A stretch of 64,000 nucleotides of DNA from Bradyrhizobium_A sp052115025 (GTDB taxonomy: Bacteria > Pseudomonadota > Alphaproteobacteria > Rhizobiales > Xanthobacteraceae), in contig NZ_JBFRFW010000001.1 in assembly GCF_052115025.1 (NCBI RefSeq), positions 124,001 to 188,000 on the forward strand. Direction: 5' to 3'. Positions 8,183 through 19,393 of the stretch are shown in pieces. The notes beneath the pieces are model-generated. The model did no database searches. It was given only the letters and a program-made list of their open reading frames with translations, and had not been told where the DNA came from. The position numbers and the translations under genes are program-made. Each line of letters starts with the position of its first letter. Position 1 is the first letter of the stretch.

Positions 8183-9240
8183 TGATCCTGTCCGGCGATC
8201 CTCCCCGCAGCCGCATTCTCAGCCTGCTACTCCTCGCCATCGTCGTGGTGCTGGCGCTGGCGCCCTTCATCTTCCCGGGTGCCAAGGCGCTCAACGTCGC
8301 CACCAAGATCTGCGTGTTCGCCGCGCTGGTCGCATCCTATGACCTGCTGCTCGGCTACACCGGCTCGGTGTCGTTCGCCCACACCATGTTCTACGGCATC
8401 GGCAGCTACGCCATTGCCATCGCGCTCTATGCACTCGGCCCAACCTGGGCCGCCGTCGGCGCCGGCCTTGTGATCGGCCTGCCGCTCGCCGCGCTGCTCG
8501 CGCTCGGCATCGGCCTGTTCTCGCTGCGGGTGCAGGCGATCTTCTTCGCCATGATCACGCTCGCGGTCGCCTCCGCCTTCCTGGTGCTGGCCTCGCAGCT
8601 GTCATGGCTGACCGGCGGCGAGGACGGCCGCAGCTTCCAGCTGCCCGAGCTGCTGCGCCCCGGCACCGTGTTCATCAAGGACCTGTTCGGCGTCACGGTG
8701 AACGGCCGCACGCTGACCTACTACATCGTGTTCGTCGGCGCGGCCGCCATGATCCTCAGTCTGCTGCGCATCGTGAATTCGCCATTCGGCCGCGTGCTGC
8801 AGGCGATCCGCGAAAACCGCTTCCGCGCCGAGGCGCTGGGGTATCGCACCGTCTTCCACCTGACCTGGGCCAACTGCATCGCCGCCCTCGTCGCCGCCGG
8901 CGCCGGCGCACTCAACGCGCTGTGGCTGCGCTACGCCGGACCCGACACCTCGCTGTCGTTCGCCATCATGCTGGACATCCTGCTGATGGTGGTGATCGGC
9001 GGCATGGGCACGATCTATGGCGCGCTGATCGGCGCCGTGATCTTCATCCTGGCGCAGAACTACCTGCAGGCGCTGATGGGCGCGGCATCGTCCGCCGCCG
9101 CCGATGCCGGCCTGCCGCTGCTGCCCGGCCTCCTGCATCCCGACCGCTGGCTGCTGTGGCTGGGACTCTTGTTCATCGCCAGCGTCTACTTCTTTCCGAC
9201 CGGCATCGTCGGCCGTCTCCGAGGAGCTTCGTCCAAATGA
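8179..9240 (+). CDS. ABC transporter permease, LivM type
   Basis: A 353-residue membrane permease, partner of the LivH-type protein. Family signs are DLLLGYTGSVSFAHTMFYGIG (about residues 54-74, split in two by the membrane entry), AIRENRFRAEALGY and VVIGGMGTIYGALIGA. It starts at the first of two tandem ATGs, overlapping the previous TGA; the second ATG at 8182 is equally possible. Its TGA overlaps the hydrolase ATG, so the hydrolase is cotranslated with the transporter. Confidence 0.92.
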   Translation: MMILSGDPPRSRILSLLLLAIVVVLALAPFIFPGAKALNVATKICVFAALVASYDLLLGYTGSVSFAHTMFYGIGSYAIAIALYALGPTWAAVGAGLVIGLPLAALLALGIGLFSLRVQAIFFAMITLAVASAFLVLASQLSWLTGGEDGRSFQLPELLRPGTVFIKDLFGVTVNGRTLTYYIVFVGAAAMILSLLRIVNSPFGRVLQAIRENRFRAEALGYRTVFHLTWANCIAALVAAGAGALNALWLRYAGPDTSLSFAIMLDILLMVVIGGMGTIYGALIGAVIFILAQNYLQALMGAASSAAADAGLPLLPGLLHPDRWLLWLGLLFIASVYFFPTGIVGRLRGASSK

Positions 9241-10070
9241 CCTCGCCCCGTTCCCATTACATCACGCTCTGCGACCGCGAAGTGCACTATGTCGAATGGG
9301 GCACGCCGGGCAAGCCGCCGCTGATCCTGTGGCATGGGGTTGCCCGCACCGGCCGCGACTTCGACGACCTTGCCATCGCGCTCGCCGACAGCCGCCACAT
9401 CATCGTGCCCGACACCATCGGCCGCGGCCTCAGCCAGTGGACGCCGGACGAGACCGAATATGGGACGCCGTTTTACGCCCGGCAGGCGACCGAACTGGTC
9501 GACAAGCTCGGTTTCGCCACCGTCGACTGGATCGGCACCTCGATGGGGGCGATCATCGGCATCCGCGCCGCCTCCGGCGCGCTGCAGGGCCGAATCCGCC
9601 GTTTCGTGCTCAACGACATGGGCCCGATCGTGGCCCAGGCTGCGCTCGACCGTATCCGCTCCTATGCCGGCGCACCGCCGCGCTTCGAGCGGGTCAGCGA
9701 CCTCGAAACCTACTTCCGACAGATCTACAAGCCCTACGGCTTCCTGACCGACGCGCAGTGGCGCCGCATGACCGAGACCTCGGTGCGCCGCCTGCCCGAT
9801 GGCGGTGTCACCACCCATTTCGATCCGCTGATCAAGCGGCACTTCGACACCAATGAGGAGCAGTGGGACAACTGGGATCGCCTGACCTGCGACATGCTGT
9901 GTCTGCGCGGTGAGACCTCCGACCTGTTGCTGCCCGAGGACGCCGAGAAGATGGCGATCCGCAATCCGCGCTGTCGTGTCGTCACCATCGCTGGTTGCGG
10001 CCATGCCCCGGCGCTCAACGTGCCGGACCAGATCCAGCTGGTCTCCGATTTCATCAACACGGGAATCTGA
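9237..10070 (+). CDS. Alpha/beta-fold hydrolase, last gene of the ABC importer operon
   Basis: A 277-residue cytoplasmic hydrolase with no signal peptide. The nucleophile elbow is GTSMG with S102; HG at 33-34 supplies the oxyanion region; D229 (ETSDLL) and H256 (GCGHAP) complete a plausible Ser-Asp-His triad. The ATGA overlap with the LivM-type gene means that it is translated with the importer, so its substrate is probably the imported compound or an early product, such as an ester, lactone, or ring-cleavage product. I cannot name the substrate. Esterase, C-C hydrolase and haloperoxidase-like roles all fit the fold. Confidence 0.85.
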   Translation: MTSPRSHYITLCDREVHYVEWGTPGKPPLILWHGVARTGRDFDDLAIALADSRHIIVPDTIGRGLSQWTPDETEYGTPFYARQATELVDKLGFATVDWIGTSMGAIIGIRAASGALQGRIRRFVLNDMGPIVAQAALDRIRSYAGAPPRFERVSDLETYFRQIYKPYGFLTDAQWRRMTETSVRRLPDGGVTTHFDPLIKRHFDTNEEQWDNWDRLTCDMLCLRGETSDLLLPEDAEKMAIRNPRCRVVTIAGCGHAPALNVPDQIQLVSDFINTGI

Positions 10071-10284
10071 CCTCGGGAGCCGGCAACAGGGCAGTCTTTT
10101 CATGTTGCCGGCCCGGTCGCAACGAATCGCCTCTCGCTGGCCGCTTTTGCAGTAGATTCTGCTGCTCCCGCCGAACCGCGCTCCTGCCGGGCCCCGCAGC
10201 ATTGCTGCATCGCATTTCTGCGCTTGTGTTTTACTCTCGCAATGCACAACTTTGTTGGCATCGCCAACCAGGAACCCGCCCGCG

Positions 10285-11373
10285 ATGAGCACCTCGAAAC
10301 TGTTTGAACCTTACAAGCTCGGCCGCATCACCCTGTCGAACCGCACGGTGATGGCGCCGTTGACGCGCAACCGGGCGGTCGACGGATTCGTGCCCAATCC
10401 GCTCGCCGTCGATTACTACGGCCAGCGCGCGTCCGCAGGACTGCTGGTCACCGAAGCGAGCCAGATCTCGCAGCAGGGCCAGGGCTATCAGGACACCCCC
10501 GGGATCTATTCTCCCGAGCAGATCGCCGGCTGGCGCAAGGTCACCGATGAGGTCCACGCCCGTGGCGGCCACATCTTCCTTCAGCTCTGGCATGTTGGCC
10601 GCGTCTCCCACGTGTCGCTGCAGCCCGAGGGCGGTGCACCGGTCGCTCCGTCGGCGCTGCGTGCCAAGACCAAGACCTTTGTCGGCGGCGCTTTCGCCGA
10701 CGTTTCCGAACCGCGCGCGCTCGCGCCTGAAGAAATTCCGGGTATCGTCGAGAGCTTCCGCAAGGGAGCCGCGAATGCCATCGCCGCCGGCTTCGACGGT
10801 GTCGAGATCCATGGCGCCAATGGCTACCTGCTCGACCAGTTCGCCAAGGACGGCACCAACAAGCGCACCGACGCCTATGGCGGATCGATCCAGAATCGTG
10901 CGCGGCTCATGCTGGAAGTGTCCCATGCCGTCGCCACTGAGATCGGCGCCGACCGCACCGGCATCCGCATCTCGCCGGTGACCCCCGCCAACGACGTCTC
11001 CGACAGCAATCCACAGCCGCTGTTCGACCACATCGTCGATCGTCTCAGTGCGCTCAACCTCGTCTACATCCACGTGGTCGAGGGCGCGACCGGTGGCCCG
11101 CGTGACAACGCGCCATTCGACTACCAGTCGCTGCGCAAGCGCTTCAAGGGCACCTACATCGCCAATAATGGCTACACGCTGGAGCTCGCCCAGAAGGTGC
11201 TCGCCGCCGACGAAGCCGATCTCATCGCCTTCGGCAAGCCGTTCATCTCCAATCCGGACCTCGTCGCCCGCCTCAAGAAGGGCGCACCACTCAACGAGCC
11301 GGACAAGGCGACGTTCTACGGCGGCGGCGCCAAGGGTTACACCGACTATCCGACGCTCGAAGCCGCAGAGTAA
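10285..11373 (+). CDS. nemA: Old Yellow Enzyme family NADH:flavin oxidoreductase (NemA-like)
   Basis: A 362-residue FMN-dependent ene-reductase. It reduces activated C=C bonds (enals, maleimides) and nitro or nitrate-ester compounds. Family motifs are MAPLTRNRA (near 23), LWHVGRVSH (101-109), and the active-site pair H176/N179 in HGANGYLLDQF, followed by RTDAYGGS. The start is MSTSKLFEPYKLGRI, the usual N-terminus. The 214 bases upstream hold no gene. A GC-rich hairpin follows the stop, and no regulator is adjacent. Class assignment is secure, while the physiological substrate is not known. Confidence 0.9.
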   Translation: MSTSKLFEPYKLGRITLSNRTVMAPLTRNRAVDGFVPNPLAVDYYGQRASAGLLVTEASQISQQGQGYQDTPGIYSPEQIAGWRKVTDEVHARGGHIFLQLWHVGRVSHVSLQPEGGAPVAPSALRAKTKTFVGGAFADVSEPRALAPEEIPGIVESFRKGAANAIAAGFDGVEIHGANGYLLDQFAKDGTNKRTDAYGGSIQNRARLMLEVSHAVATEIGADRTGIRISPVTPANDVSDSNPQPLFDHIVDRLSALNLVYIHVVEGATGGPRDNAPFDYQSLRKRFKGTYIANNGYTLELAQKVLAADEADLIAFGKPFISNPDLVARLKKGAPLNEPDKATFYGGGAKGYTDYPTLEAAE

Positions 11374-11424
11374 GCCGGCTCGCCGAGACGCTCGAAACGT
11401 CGCACCAAAACGTCTCAGAAACAT

Positions 11425-11448
11425 GGCCGGGCCCCGCGGGGCCCGGTC
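11425..11448 (+). terminator. GC-rich hairpin after the Old Yellow Enzyme gene
   Basis: GGCCGGGCCC (11425-11434) pairs with GGGCCCGGTC (11439-11448), with one G-T pair and a 4-base loop. A short T-rich stretch (CTTGTTTG) follows on the plus strand. It is a plausible Rho-independent terminator for the upstream gene, though the T run is interrupted. Confidence 0.55.
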
Positions 11449-11507
11449 AACTTGTTTGTGGCATCGCCTTGAGGCTCAGAGCAGCTTCGCAACGATGAAG
11501 CAAAAGA

Positions 11508-11533
11508 AAAGGCCGGGATTACTCCCGGCCTTT
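11508..11533. terminator. Bidirectional Rho-independent terminator
   Basis: AAAGGCCGGGA (11508-11518) pairs with TCCCGGCCTTT (11523-11533) around a 4-base loop. Read on the minus strand it is followed by TCTTTTG, and on the plus strand by TTTC. It lies between the two convergent units and closes the glycerol transport operon (which ends at 11581 on the minus strand). Confidence 0.8.
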
Positions 11534-11580
11534 CAGTGTGGTCCTCGTCCGATGGAGGAACGAGTTCGGATCGCGTCCGC

Positions 11581-13356
11581 TTACTTGGCTTCGGCGCGCT
11601 TCGGCGGCGAGGCCGGCCACGACTTGATCAGCGTGTCGTAGTCGACGGTTTCACCCTTCGGCTTCTCATTCGCGAGCTTGCGCTGCGGAGCGATGTTGCC
11701 GTCCTTCTCCGACTTGGCGAACCAGTATTCCGCGGTCTGCTTCGGATTGAGCTTCGGACCGCAGGCGCCCTGCACGCCCGACTTCTCGAGCCGCTCCATG
11801 ACCGAGTCCTGGGCCGCAGCCAGCGAGTCCATCGCCTGCTGCGGGGTCTTCGCGCCCGACGCCGCGTCGCCGATGTTCTGCCACCACAGCTGGGCGAGCT
11901 TCGGATAGTCCGGCACGTTGTTGCCGGTCGGGGTCCACTGCACGCGCGCCGGCGAGCGGTAGAACTCGATCAGGCCACCGAGCTTCGGCGCCCGCTCGGT
12001 GAAGCTCTTGTCCCAGATGTCGGATTCACGGATGAAGGTGAGACCGACATGGCTCTTCTTCAGGCTGACCGTCTTGGAGACGATGAACTGCTGGTAGAGC
12101 CAGGCCGCCTTGCGGCGGTCGACCGGGGTCGACTTCAGAAGCGTGAGCGAACCCACGTCCTGGTAGCCGAGCTTCATGCCATCCTTCCAGTACGAGCCAT
12201 GCGGCGACGGCGCCATGCGCCACTTCGGCGTGCCGTCGGCATTCATGACCGGCAGGCCGGGCTTCACCATGTCGGCGGTGAAGGCGGTGTACCAGAAGAT
12301 CTGCTGAGCGATGTTGCCCTGCGACGGTACCGGACCGGACTCGGAGAAAGTCATGCCCTGGGCCTGCGGCGGGGCATACTTCTTCATCCAGTCGAGATAC
12401 TTGACGATCGAGTAGACCGAAGCGGGGCCGTTGACGTCGCCACCGCGCTCGACCGAGGAGCCGACCGGGCGGCAGCCTTCCATGCGAATGCCCCACTCGT
12501 CGACCGGCAGACCGTTCGGCAGGCCCTTGTCGCCGTTGCCGGCCATCGACAGCCAGGCGTCGGTGAAACGCCAGCCAAGCGACGGGTCCTTCTTGCCATA
12601 ATCCATATGGCCATAGACCTTGACGCCGTTGATCTCCTTGATGTCGTTGGTGAAGAACTCGGCGATGTCTTCATAGGCCGACCAGTTCACGGGCACGCCG
12701 AGATCATAGCCGTACTTGGCCTTGAACTTGGCCTTGTAGTCCGGATTGGTGAACCAGTCGTAGCGGAACCAGTAGAGGTTGGCGAACTGCTGGTCCGGCA
12801 GCTGGTAGAGATGGCCGTTCGGCGCCGTGGTGAACGACTTGCCGATGAAGTCGTTGACGTCCAGCATCGGATCGGTGACGTCCTTGCCGTCCTTGGCCAT
12901 CCAGTCGGTCAGATCGACCGCCTGGCCGTAGCGGAAGTGAGTGCCGATGAAATCGGAGTCGTTGATCCAGCCGTCATAGACGTTCTTGCCCGACTGCATC
13001 TGGGTCTGGATCTTTTCGACGACGTCACCTTCCTGGATGATATCGTGCTTGACCTTGATGCCGGTGACTTCCTCGAACGCCTTGGCGAGCACCTTGGACT
13101 CATACTCGTGCACGGTCAGGGTTTCCGACACGATGTTGATTTCCATGCCCTTGAACGGCGCGGCGGCCTTGGCGAACCACTGCAGTTCCTTGAGCTGCTC
13201 CGCCTTGGACAAGGTCGACGGCTGGAATTCACCGTCGATCCACTTCTGGGCAGCAGCATCGTCCGCGCGGGCGGGCGACAGCAGCGTGGCGGACGCGACA
13301 ATCATCGCCGCCGCGCTTGTCATCGTCATCAGACGAGTCTTCGTCATGTTTCGCAT
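11581..13356 (-). CDS. glpV: Glycerol ABC transporter substrate-binding protein GlpV
   Basis: A 591-residue exported solute-binding protein, unusually long for a sugar-type binding protein, as is typical for the GlpV family of rhizobial glycerol importers. The signal peptide ends about ARADD (residue 31). The body holds WYTAFTADMVKP and NNVPDYPKLAQLWWQNIGDA, in line with a type-1 extracellular solute-binding fold. ATG 13356 follows a strong AAGGAGG; an upstream Met at 13464 lacks a signal peptide and is rejected. It is last in glpD-S-T-P-Q-U-V, with 171 bases after glpU, perhaps allowing separate abundance control. A terminator follows it. Confidence 0.9.
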   Translation of the reverse strand: MRNMTKTRLMTMTSAAAMIVASATLLSPARADDAAAQKWIDGEFQPSTLSKAEQLKELQWFAKAAAPFKGMEINIVSETLTVHEYESKVLAKAFEEVTGIKVKHDIIQEGDVVEKIQTQMQSGKNVYDGWINDSDFIGTHFRYGQAVDLTDWMAKDGKDVTDPMLDVNDFIGKSFTTAPNGHLYQLPDQQFANLYWFRYDWFTNPDYKAKFKAKYGYDLGVPVNWSAYEDIAEFFTNDIKEINGVKVYGHMDYGKKDPSLGWRFTDAWLSMAGNGDKGLPNGLPVDEWGIRMEGCRPVGSSVERGGDVNGPASVYSIVKYLDWMKKYAPPQAQGMTFSESGPVPSQGNIAQQIFWYTAFTADMVKPGLPVMNADGTPKWRMAPSPHGSYWKDGMKLGYQDVGSLTLLKSTPVDRRKAAWLYQQFIVSKTVSLKKSHVGLTFIRESDIWDKSFTERAPKLGGLIEFYRSPARVQWTPTGNNVPDYPKLAQLWWQNIGDAASGAKTPQQAMDSLAAAQDSVMERLEKSGVQGACGPKLNPKQTAEYWFAKSEKDGNIAPQRKLANEKPKGETVDYDTLIKSWPASPPKRAEAK

Positions 13357-13527
13357 TTGGTTTCCTCCTTCAAGCGACTGACGTTTCAATCCCGGCTTCA
13401 GTCCCGGACTTGTGGAGCGGCCCCCAAAACCGAGAAGGCAGCCCTTCCTCCTCTTCGACATCACCCGATGTTCGTCGAGCCACTGACGCGGCTCTTCGGA
13501 CCCGGATCATGTGCAACGTTTCGCGGC

Positions 13528-13854
13528 TCAGACGGTGCGAAAAATGACACCGGCAGAGAGCAGCGAAATGACGGTCGCGAGCCACAGGCTCGACACCTCG
13601 ACTCCTTCATCGATCGGCAGCGTCAGGATCGGATTGGTACCGACCACGCCGATCCACAGCAAATGAATGACAGCCGCGACGATCAGCGAGATGAACAGCC
13701 GATCTCCGCGGGTGGTCGGGATGCGCAGCACCCCGATCCGCTCGGCCTCGGGATAGGCAGCACCAAGCCAGGTCATCACGCCGAGCGTCGCCGCCAGCAG
13801 CATGAAGAAGGTGGCGGTCGGCCAGGTCCAGGCCATCCATGCGAAATTCTCCAT
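13528..13854 (-). CDS. glpU: Small membrane protein GlpU (DUF2160) of the glycerol transporter
   Basis: A 108-residue protein with three predicted membrane segments (about 9-32, 52-72, 88-105). DUF2160 proteins of this size sit between glpQ and glpV in rhizobial glycerol ABC operons; the position here is the same. Its role in uptake is not well defined. The start MENFAWMAWTWP lies 10 bases after the glpQ stop. Confidence 0.85.
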   Translation of the reverse strand: MENFAWMAWTWPTATFFMLLAATLGVMTWLGAAYPEAERIGVLRIPTTRGDRLFISLIVAAVIHLLWIGVVGTNPILTLPIDEGVEVSSLWLATVISLLSAGVIFRTV

Positions 13855-13864
13855 CGCCGCCCCC

Positions 13865-14673
13865 TCACACCCGTCCCAGCGCGAAGCCGCGCGCGATGTA
13901 GTTGCGGACGAACCAGATCACCAGCGCGCCCGGAATGATGGTCAGCACGCCGGCTGCCGCCAGCAGCCCCCAGTCCATGCCGGCCGCCGACACCGTGCGG
14001 GTCATGGTCGCGGCGATCGGCTTGGCGTTGACCGACGTCAGCGTGCGCGCCAGCAACAATTCGACCCACGAGAACATGAAGCAGAAGAACGCCGCGACGC
14101 CGATGCCGCTCGCGATCAGCGGCACCAGGATCTTGAGGAAGAAACGGGGGAAAGAGTAGCCATCGAGGAATGCGGTTTCGTCGATCTCGCGCGGCACGCT
14201 TGAGACGAATCCTTCCAGGATCCACACCGCCAGCGGCACGTTGAAAAGGCAGTGCGCCAGCGCCACCGCCCACGGCGTATCGAATAGGTTGATCGCCGAA
14301 TACAGGTTGAAGAACGGCAGCGCGAACACCGCCGGCGGCGCCATGCGGTTGGACAAAAGCCAGAAGAACAGATGCTTGTCGCCAAGGAACCGGTAGCGCG
14401 AGAACGCGTAGGCCGCCGGCAGGGCAAACGAGATCGAGATGACGGTATTGATCACCACATACTTCAGCGAGTTGATGTAGCCGGAATACCAGCTCTCGTC
14501 GGTGAATATCCGCATGTAGTTCTCGATCGTCGGCTGGTGCGGCCACAGCGTCATGGTCGAGACGATCTCGGCATTGGTCTTGAAGCTCATGTTGACCAGC
14601 CAGTAGATCGGCAGCAACAGGAACACCAGGAACGCGAGCATGATGAGGCGGCGCCCGGGAATGGTCTGCATCA

Positions 14674-14674
<1 letters not shown>
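13865..14674 (-). CDS. glpQ: Glycerol ABC transporter permease GlpQ
   Basis: A 269-residue permease of the MalG/CUT1 class. It shows membrane segments throughout and the EAA loop SSVPREIDETAFLDGYSF near residue 170, which docks on the ATPase. Tandem ATGs at 14674 and 14671 overlap the glpP stop (TGATGATG region), so it is coupled to GlpP. Its name is based on operon order; confusion with GlpQ glycerophosphodiesterase should be avoided, since the protein is a membrane permease. Confidence 0.9.
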
Positions 14675-15575
<901 letters not shown>

Positions 15576-15576
<1 letters not shown>

Positions 15577-16661
15577 CAGACCGCTCCCTCGACCAACTGG
15601 CTGTCGGCATAGACATGAACGCGGGCCGGATCGAACACCAGGCCCACCATATCGCCCTGGATGGAAAAGCCGTTGGGCACCCGTGCGGCGAGCTTCTGCT
15701 CCCCGATCCGCACCCGGGCGAAACGGGCTCGCCCGAGATCGTCGACACGCTCGACCTGCGCGGACAGCAGCTCGGATGCCGGCTGCGCCACGGTGACGAA
15801 CTCCGGCCGCACGCCGATCTCGATCCGGGCGCCGGCCGGCAGCGTCGGATAGCTGCGCTCAAGCGCGATGACATGGCCGTTGATCCGCGCCGCACGGCCA
15901 TCGACCTGCGCCGGCAGGATATTCATGCCCGGCGAGCCGATGAAATAGCCGACGAAGGTATGGGCAGGCTTGTCGAACAGCTCCTGCGGCGTGCCGCTCT
16001 GCACCACCCGGCCGTCATGCATCACCACCACCGTATCGGCAAAGGTCAGCGCCTCGGTCTGGTCATGGGTGACGTAGATCATGGTGAGATCGAGCGCGTT
16101 GTGCAGCGCCTTGAGTTTCGAGCGCAGCTCCCACTTCAGGTGCGGGTCGATCACGGTGAGCGGCTCGTCGAACAGCACCGCGGCGACGTCGGAGCGCACG
16201 AGGCCGCGTCCCAGCGATATCTTCTGCTTGGCGTCGGCGGTGAGCCGCTGGGCCTTGCGGTTCAGGTCCGGCGTGAGGTCGAGCAGCCTTGCGATCTCGG
16301 CGACCCGCGCCTCGATCTGGGCGCGCGGCACACCGCGATTCTTGAGCGGGAAGGCGAGATTCTCGCCCACCGTCATGGTGTCGTAGATCACCGGAAACTG
16401 GAACACCTGGGCGATGTTGCGTTTCTGGGTCGGCAGCACCGTCATGTCGGCGCCGTCGAACAGCACCTTGCCGCGGGACGGCGCGACGATCCCCGAAATG
16501 ATGTTCAGAAGCGTGGTCTTGCCGCAGCCGGACGGGCCGAGCAATGCATAGGCGCCGCCCTGCCGCCAGGTCATCGACAGCGGCTTGAGCGCATAGGATT
16601 CGACCGGCGCGTCATTGCCACCGTAGGATTTCGCCAGATCGACCAGATCGATGCGGGCCAT
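15576..16661 (-). CDS. glpT: Glycerol ABC transporter ATPase GlpT, with degenerate signature loop
   Basis: A 361-residue CUT1-type ATPase with a C-terminal TOBE/regulatory region from about 240. Walker A is canonical (GPSGCGKTT, 42-50), Walker B is VLFDEP (161-166), and the switch His is H198 in YVTHDQ. The LSGGQ signature is replaced by LTADAKQ (about 139-145). Because each composite ATPase site uses the signature of the partner subunit, this defect would fall on the site formed with GlpS. The start MARIDLVDLAKSYGG is chosen because upstream residues are not ABC-like. It lies 10 bases after glpS. Confidence 0.9.
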
Positions 16662-16671
16662 GATGCAAACC

Positions 16672-17747
<1,076 letters not shown>

Positions 17748-17751
<4 letters not shown>

Positions 17752-19289
17752 GGCCGCGCTCCCGCTTCCCGCAGCGACGGCTCGGCGGCGCGTTGCGCCG
17801 CCATCCAGCGGTCGAGCTCCGCCACTTCCTCCGCCGACAGGCGCAGGCCGAGCTTGGAGCGCCGCCACACCACGTCCTCCGCGGTGCGCGCCCATTCCAC
17901 GGTCATCAGATAGCGTACCTCGCTTTCGGTGAGCGTCGCGCCGAACGAGCGGCCGAGATCGGCAGCAGACTTCGCCCGGCCCAACACCTGCTTGGCGCGA
18001 CTGCCATAGGCATGGGCGAGACGTTCGGCGTGGGTCCGGGTCAGGAAGGCGTATTCCCGCAGCAGTTCGTTGGTGAGCGCCGGAATCGCCGAAACGTCGA
18101 GATCGCCGCCGGGCAACGCCGCGCGGGCGGTCCAGCCTTCCTTCGCCTTGGTGCCGGGCAGGAAGGCCGCGATGTGCTCCAGCGCTTCCTCGGCAAGGCG
18201 GCGGTAGGTGGTGATCTTGCCGCCGAAAATCGACAGCAGCGGCGCCCCGCCCGGGGTATCGAGCTCGAACACGTAGTCCCGCGTCGCAGCCTTGGCGTCA
18301 CTGGCGCCGTCGTCATACAGCGGCCGCACGCCGGAATAGGTCCACACGACATCCTCCGGCGTCACCGGCTTGGCGAAGTACTCGCTGACAGCTTCGCACA
18401 GATAACGGACTTCCTCATCGCTGATCTTCACCTTGGCCGGATCGCCGTCGTAGTCGCGGTCCGTGGTGCCGATCAGCGTGAAGTCGTTCTGGTAGGGAAT
18501 GGCGAAGACGATGCGGCCGTCCTCGTTCTGGAAGATATAGGCACGGTCGTGGGCATAGAGCCGGCGCACCACGATGTGCGAGCCCTGCACCAGGCGCACC
18601 TTGGCCTTGGCGTTGACACCGGCACGCTGTGACAGCACTTCCTCGACCCAGGGACCGGCGGCGTTGACCAGCGCGCGGGCGCGAATCGTGTCTTGCGCCC
18701 CGGTCAGCAGGTCCTGCACGGTGACCTCCCAGCCATCGGCGGTCCGCCGCGCCGCGGTGGCGCGGGTGCGCGTGCGGATGACGGCGCCGCGCTCGGCGGC
18801 GTCCAGCGCGTTGAGCAGCACGAGACGCGCATCGTCGACGAAGCAGTCGGAATATTCGAAGCCACGCTGGAAGCGGCCGGGCGCGAGCGGCAGGCCAACC
18901 TCGTCGCGCCGCAGATCGACCGAGCGCGCCGGGGGCAGCAGCTTGCGGCCGCCGAGATGATCATAAAGGAACAGCCCGAGCCGCAGCAGCCAGGCCGGCC
19001 GCAAGCCACGGTGATGGGGCAAAACGAAACGCAGCGGACGAATGATGTGGGGCGCGATCTGCCACAGCACCTCGCGCTCCATCAGCGCTTCGCGCACCAG
19101 GCGGAATTCGTAATATTCGAGATAGCGCAGGCCGCCATGGATGAGCTTGGTCGACCAGGACGACGTCCCGCTCGCCAAGTCGTTCATTTCGCAAAGGAAA
19201 ACTGAATTCCCGCGCCCCACGGCATCCCGCGCGATGCCGCAGCCATTGATCCCACCGCCAATGATAGCGAGGTCGAAGACCTGATCCAC
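17748..19289 (-). CDS. glpD: Aerobic glycerol-3-phosphate dehydrogenase
   Basis: A 513-residue FAD-dependent membrane-associated dehydrogenase converting sn-glycerol 3-phosphate to dihydroxyacetone phosphate with electrons passed to quinone. The N-terminal dinucleotide motif IIGGGINGCGIARDAVGRG (8-26) and TSSWSTKLIHGGLRYLE are diagnostic, as is DFTLIGTTDRDYDGDP. It leads the glycerol operon and overlaps glpS. No glycerol kinase gene (glpK) is in the window, so phosphorylation must be encoded elsewhere. Confidence 0.95.
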
Positions 19290-19364
19290 GAGACGCTTCC
19301 CCCGGCGCTCGCCTCTGGGCGAGGCGATTTCGCTTTCGGGTTCGGATTAAACCATTCCCAAAAA

Positions 19365-19391
19365 CGAAAGCAAGCGAAAGATTATCGAAAG
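19365..19391 (-). promoter_or_regulatory. Three CTTTCG direct repeats before glpD: candidate GlpR operator
   Basis: On the minus strand three CTTTCG hexamers occur at 19391-19386, 19380-19375 and 19370-19365, spaced 11 and 10 bases, that is, on one face of the helix. A fourth hexamer in the opposite orientation lies at 19333-19338. DeoR-family regulators often bind direct repeats of TTTCG-like half-sites. The block fills the gap between the glpR stop (19394) and glpD start (19289), so it probably controls a glpD-operon promoter. Confidence 0.6.
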
Positions 19392-19393
19392 CA

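Noticed and set aside
11536..13938. 800-codon open frame on the plus strand opposite glpV and glpU
   Set aside because: It mirrors the codons of well-supported genes on the other strand, is rich in Arg/Gly/His without any domain, and has no ribosome site. Long antisense frames are expected at this GC content.
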